DNA of 16,161 bases from Candidatus Latescibacterota bacterium (GTDB lineage Bacteria; Latescibacterota; 4484-107; B68-G9), in assembly GCA_012961755.1 (NCBI GenBank), contig DTYS01000036.1, forward strand, positions 1-16,161, written 5' to 3'. How positions within the stretch are numbered: position 1 is the first letter of the stretch; the number at the start of each line of letters is the position of its first letter. The notes under the pieces are model-generated. The model was not told the origin of the DNA. It was given only the letters and a program-made list of their open reading frames with translations, and did no database searches. This document shows positions 13,437-16,161 of this stretch, in pieces. The position numbers and the translations under genes are program-made.

Positions 13437-14465
13437 TCAGCTCCTTCCCCAGTCCAACCCGACCCCGTCCAGCCTCGTCCCACATCCCGTACACCTTCCA
13501 TCCCTAAGGGACCTTTCGACTATGTAGAACCCATAGCGGCGGATGAGGACCCTACCGCAGGAGGGACAATATGTGTGTTCTCCCTCCTCCCCTGGGACGT
13601 TACCGGTGTACACGTACCTGAGCCCCTCCTCCAGCCCTATCTCCCTTGCCCTCCTCAGGGAGGAGGGAGGAGTGCGGGACCTGTCTGTCATCCGGTAGGT
13701 GGGAAAGAAGGCCGTCACATGCCAGGGGGTCTCGGGGCCGAGCTCGTCCTTTATGAACCTGGCTACATCCCTGAGCTGGGGCTCGTCGTCGTTGAGGCCT
13801 GGGATGATTAGGGTCGTCACCTCAACCCATATGCCCAACCCTTTCATAAGCTTAAGGGAATCCAGTACAGGCTGAAGCCTAGCCCCGCACACCTTTCTGT
13901 AATGTTCCTCTGTGAACGCCTTGAGGTCCACGTTGGCCGCGTCCAGGAAGGGCGCTATGTCGTACAGCGCCTCCTGGGTCATATAACCGTTGGTTATGAA
14001 GTTGTTGTAGAGGCCCCGTGAATGTGCAAGACGTGCGGTCTCGAAGGCAAGTTCGAAGAAGACCGTAGGCTCAGTGTAGGTATAGGATATGCTCTTACAT
14101 CCCGTCCTCAGGGCGGCCCTAACTATGTCCTCGGGAGAAGTCTCATCCCCAGCTATCCTGCCGTGGTCCCTCGGCATCTGCGAGATGTCGTAGTTCTGGC
14201 AGTGGAGGCAGCGGAAGTTACACCCTACTGTGGCTATCGAATAGGCCCTGCTCCCGGGGAAGAAGTGGAAGAGGGGCTTCTTCTCTATAGGGTCCACGTG
14301 CTGGGCCACGGGCAGGCCGTACACCAAGGAGTAGAGGGTTCCCCCCCTGTTCTCCCTCACCCCGCATATCCCCCTCCTCCCCTCGGATATCACGCACCTG
14401 TGGTTGCAGAGGAAACATATGACCTTGCCGTCCTCCGACCTTTCGTAGAGGTATGCTTCGTGCAT
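13437..14465 (-). CDS. amrS: AmmeMemoRadiSam-system radical SAM enzyme (AmrS-type)
   Basis: A 342-residue protein once annotated as pyruvate-formate-lyase activating enzyme. The radical SAM cluster motif is CNFRCLHC (Cys82, 86, 89). Before it comes a cysteine cluster (Cys17, 20, 24, 34) in CFLCNHRC and RRGICGV, and the conserved DPIEKKPLFHFFPG (58-71). Later marks are YTYTEPTVFFE, NVDLKAF and PWHVTAFFPTYRM. The C-terminus has two CxxC pairs (near 300 and 325), a zinc-ribbon-like tail. The family is usually linked to AMMECR1 and Memo genes, whose joint function is not established; neither is in this window. GAGGAGG precedes the ATG. It lies 10 nt after a lipoprotein gene and 9 nt before the dehydrogenase, so it is in the middle of the gene set. 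Confidence 0.88.
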   Translation of the reverse strand: MHEAYLYERSEDGKVICFLCNHRCVISEGRRGICGVRENRGGTLYSLVYGLPVAQHVDPIEKKPLFHFFPGSRAYSIATVGCNFRCLHCQNYDISQMPRDHGRIAGDETSPEDIVRAALRTGCKSISYTYTEPTVFFELAFETARLAHSRGLYNNFITNGYMTQEALYDIAPFLDAANVDLKAFTEEHYRKVCGARLQPVLDSLKLMKGLGIWVEVTTLIIPGLNDDEPQLRDVARFIKDELGPETPWHVTAFFPTYRMTDRSRTPPSSLRRAREIGLEEGLRYVYTGNVPGEEGEHTYCPSCGRVLIRRYGFYIVERSLRDGRCTGCGTRLDGVGLDWGRS

Positions 14466-14475
14466 GTCCCCCTCC

Positions 14476-15054
14476 TCAGGGGTTCCAAGGATAGTCCGTC
14501 CACCTAACTACGCGCCAGAGACCGTCCTTCCCCTTGCGCAGCTTTATCTCAAAGAGCTGATTCACCTTGTATCCCTTATCGTCCGCATAGTTGTACATAT
14601 ACATGTCTACAGGCCTCGAGAACACCACCCAGACCTCCCCAGGATGGTCGCCGGGGTCTTCTGGGGTGAGGGCCACATCGCCCTCACCCATCTTCGAAAG
14701 GTCCGTGCCGCTCCCGAACTCCCTATATTTCCTGCCACCTAAAAGCTTGTATTCGAAGACATCGAAGTACTTGAACACCTTTCCCACCATCTCCACATCC
14801 TCCTCCTTCCCCCATCCCTTGTCCAGCTCGTCGTCGTACTCGTTGGGCTCCCGGAACCAGTAGTCCTCGTCCAGGACCCTATCGTACCATTCTATGTCCT
14901 TGTGGTTCATAGCATAATCTAATGCCTCGAGTGTGCTTTCGGGTGCCTCCAGGCTCAGCTCCTGTCCGCTGGTAGGTGGAAGCTCCTTCTGAGGCGCGAA
15001 AGGGTTCCAACATCCCAAGGCCGCCGTCAACAGGACCAACGACATCCTCTTCAT
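14476..15054 (-). CDS. Lipoprotein with NTF2-like domain (second of a pair)
   Basis: A 192-residue protein with a lipoprotein signal: MKRMSLVLLTAALGC, lipidation expected at Cys15, followed by WNPFAP. The mature part has the pattern of small NTF2/SnoaL-like periplasmic domains: a first helix (STLEALDYAMNHKD), then WYDRVLDEDYWFREP, mid-domain strands, and the closing strand LWRVVRWTDY. It resembles the upstream gene in layout: NPF after the cysteine, the helix followed by Y/W..L..D(F/Y).F, and a final W.(V/I)V.W.D. It is probably a diverged duplicate anchored in the envelope. GGAGG lies 7 nt before the start. No catalytic residues can be named. It may serve as an accessory lipoprotein for the TonB receptor upstream; that is inference. 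Confidence 0.75.
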   Translation of the reverse strand: MKRMSLVLLTAALGCWNPFAPQKELPPTSGQELSLEAPESTLEALDYAMNHKDIEWYDRVLDEDYWFREPNEYDDELDKGWGKEEDVEMVGKVFKYFDVFEYKLLGGRKYREFGSGTDLSKMGEGDVALTPEDPGDHPGEVWVVFSRPVDMYMYNYADDKGYKVNQLFEIKLRKGKDGLWRVVRWTDYPWNP

Positions 15055-15073
15055 AATGCCACCTCCTGTCTGC

Positions 15074-15625
15074 CTAGAACCTCGCCCGAAGCTCGCCTGT
15101 GGTCGGGATATCCGATGTCTTCTCGTCCCTCCAAAGGACTATGCTCCAGTTCCCGGTCGCGTCCCGCCGCAGCGTCAGGTACATCTTCCCCTTAATGTAT
15201 CCGGGCGCATCCCTGTCGTGTTGAAGCTGAAGGGTATAGGAGTATTCGAAGTAACTCTCGTCTTCCCCCTCCTCCTCGTACTCCAACTTGAGGGAGAGGT
15301 CGAGCGACGGGACTATGCTCCGGTCCAACAACCTCCTCGCGAAGTCCTCCTCCCTCACCCTGTCCCAGGGTGAGGCGAAGACCTCCTCAAACCTTATGGA
15401 ATCGGAAGGGTCCGGGCTGAAGCGGAAGTCCTCCGAGAGGCACTCCATGTAGTCTGCATGGCTGAACTTCTCCCAAGTAAGCTCGAGATTCCGCACCACG
15501 TTGCGGGGCACGGTGCGGGAGAAAAGGTTCAACCGCCTGCCCTCCTGAGGGGGCTCTGGCTCGCGGGTGTAGAACGGGTTTATCCGGCAGGCGAGGAAGA
15601 ACAGGATCGGAAAGAACTTCCCCAT
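15074..15625 (-). CDS. Lipoprotein with NTF2-like domain (first of a pair)
   Basis: A 183-residue protein starting MGKFFPILFFLAC, with a lipobox and lipidation expected at Cys13, then RINPFYTREPEPP. The domain opens with NVVRNLELTWEKFSHADYMECLSEDFRF, matching the first helix and strand of NTF2-like folds, and ends with NWSIVLWRDE. The start at 15625 is chosen because the lipoprotein signal begins there and GGAGG lies 6 nt upstream; the open frame from 15697 would put 24 charged residues before the signal. The next gene, 19 nt downstream, is a diverged paralogue. The gap of 49 nt from the receptor gene shows no terminator. Function unknown; outer- or inner-membrane anchoring is inferred from the lipobox. 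Confidence 0.75.
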   Translation of the reverse strand: MGKFFPILFFLACRINPFYTREPEPPQEGRRLNLFSRTVPRNVVRNLELTWEKFSHADYMECLSEDFRFSPDPSDSIRFEEVFASPWDRVREEDFARRLLDRSIVPSLDLSLKLEYEEEGEDESYFEYSYTLQLQHDRDAPGYIKGKMYLTLRRDATGNWSIVLWRDEKTSDIPTTGELRARF

Positions 15626-15674
15626 GGCGCACCTCCAGATAGGCCTCACTTTCTTAAAGGACACACGCCACATC

Positions 15675-16161
15675 TCAGAAGACAAATCCCAACCCACCGG
15701 TAATCCACCTCCCCGGCATCGGCACTCCCCCTGTCTCGGTGTAGGAGGTGTTGAGGATGTTGGTGCATTCCAGGAACACTTCCAGTCCTTTGGGCCTGCC
15801 GGAGACCTTAAGGTCCAATATAAAGTGACCTTCTCCCCCCACCCGGCGCTCGTACCGCAACTTCCAGTCCCCCCGCCACCCGGAGATCAGAGGATGGGCG
15901 ACCCCCACCGAGAACTGGTGCATAAGATAGTCCAGCACGTACTTGGACTCCCATCCCTCGGTCCGCTTGTCCGAGCTTAGGAAGGCATAACCCATTTCTA
16001 CCTGGGGCAGGCGACCTACGACCGGGGCGAACCTTAGGTCCACCTCCAGACCAGACGTGCGCATCTGAGCGACGTTTTGGGCCTGCCAGGGGTCTTCGGA
16101 CCCCTCCCTGACCCAGTCGATCAGGTTGCGGCCTTCCCTCCGGAACAGGGCCACCCCTCCC
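15675..16161 (-). CDS. C-terminal part of a TonB-dependent outer-membrane receptor (partial)
   Basis: The frame stays open to the right edge, so the 5' end is missing. The visible 161 residues are a run of alternating amphipathic beta strands. Receptor marks are SGLEVDLRFAP (late barrel strand), SKYVLDYLMHQFSVGVAHPL, LDLKVSGRPKGLEVFLECTNILNTSY (the TonB receptor N(L/I)xNxxY feature), GRWITGGLGFVF at the end, with a terminal Phe expected for the beta-signal recognised by BamA. The plug domain and TonB box lie outside. The ligand is unknown. An internal GTG at 16154 is not a real start, since coding-like sequence continues upstream. It heads the visible part of the minus-strand set and is followed by two lipoproteins. 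Confidence 0.85.
   Translation of the reverse strand, partial: GGVALFRREGRNLIDWVREGSEDPWQAQNVAQMRTSGLEVDLRFAPVVGRLPQVEMGYAFLSSDKRTEGWESKYVLDYLMHQFSVGVAHPLISGWRGDWKLRYERRVGGEGHFILDLKVSGRPKGLEVFLECTNILNTSYTETGGVPMPGRWITGGLGFVF

Noticed and set aside
8810..15664. Shared 12-mer GTGTCCTTTAAG (minus strand) upstream of queH (8810-8821) and of the first lipoprotein gene (15653-15664)
   Set aside because: Repeats of 12 bases are expected by chance many times in a window of this size.
1..16161. Defence island, mobile element or CRISPR array
   Set aside because: No nuclease, methylase, toxin-antitoxin, transposase, integrase or regular repeat array was found on either strand.

Overview
The window looks like a piece of the chromosome of an uncultured, probably thermophilic, Gram-negative-type bacterium. 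The support is a TonB-dependent receptor with a C-terminal aromatic beta-signal, two lipoproteins with clear lipoboxes, strong GGAGG ribosome binding sites, and a GC-rich genome that still uses AGG for arginine and ATA for isoleucine heavily, a codon habit common in thermophiles. I cannot name the phylum. I saw no tRNA, rRNA, CRISPR array, transposase, integrase or phage gene, and no recognisable defence system.

Left block (1-1841, minus strand): a membrane-anchored beta-propeller protein (PD40 repeats) with one c-type haem motif, followed after 1 nt by the start of a second exported protein cut by the window edge. A sigma70-like promoter lies upstream.

Middle block (1971-5137, plus strand, divergent from the left block): an XRE-type regulator, a secreted CBM9-like protein, a small flavodoxin-like protein, and two conserved proteins of unknown function, the second with a C-terminal UVR motif. 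Spacing is 0-17 nt, so this looks like one operon. It ends in a 250-nt stretch (5138-5387) between convergent genes that seems to hold a short or frame-broken gene.

Right block (5388-16161, all minus strand, transcribed right to left, no gap over about 100 nt): C-terminus of a TonB-dependent receptor, two related lipoproteins, an AmrS-type radical SAM enzyme, a D-2-hydroxyacid dehydrogenase, a class III PLP aminotransferase, an M20 metallopeptidase/deacylase, a zinc alcohol dehydrogenase-like protein, QueH (queuosine synthesis), a Gfo/Idh/MocA oxidoreductase, a NIF3-like protein that has lost its metal ligands, and a PfkB sugar/nucleoside kinase. Four tight junctions (ATGA, GTGATG or an 8-nt overlap) suggest translational coupling. 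The dehydrogenase, aminotransferase, M20 and alcohol dehydrogenase genes together look like catabolism or interconversion of an amino acid or N-acyl amino acid. The Gfo/Idh, NIF3-like and PfkB trio looks like sugar or polyol metabolism. Both readings are inference from gene families.

The most interesting items are the degenerate NIF3-like protein embedded in a coupled metabolic gene set, the probable broken gene at 5138-5387, the haem-bearing propeller protein opposite a regulator, and the AmrS enzyme without its usual partners in view. I do not see a complete new system that I could defend from sequence alone.
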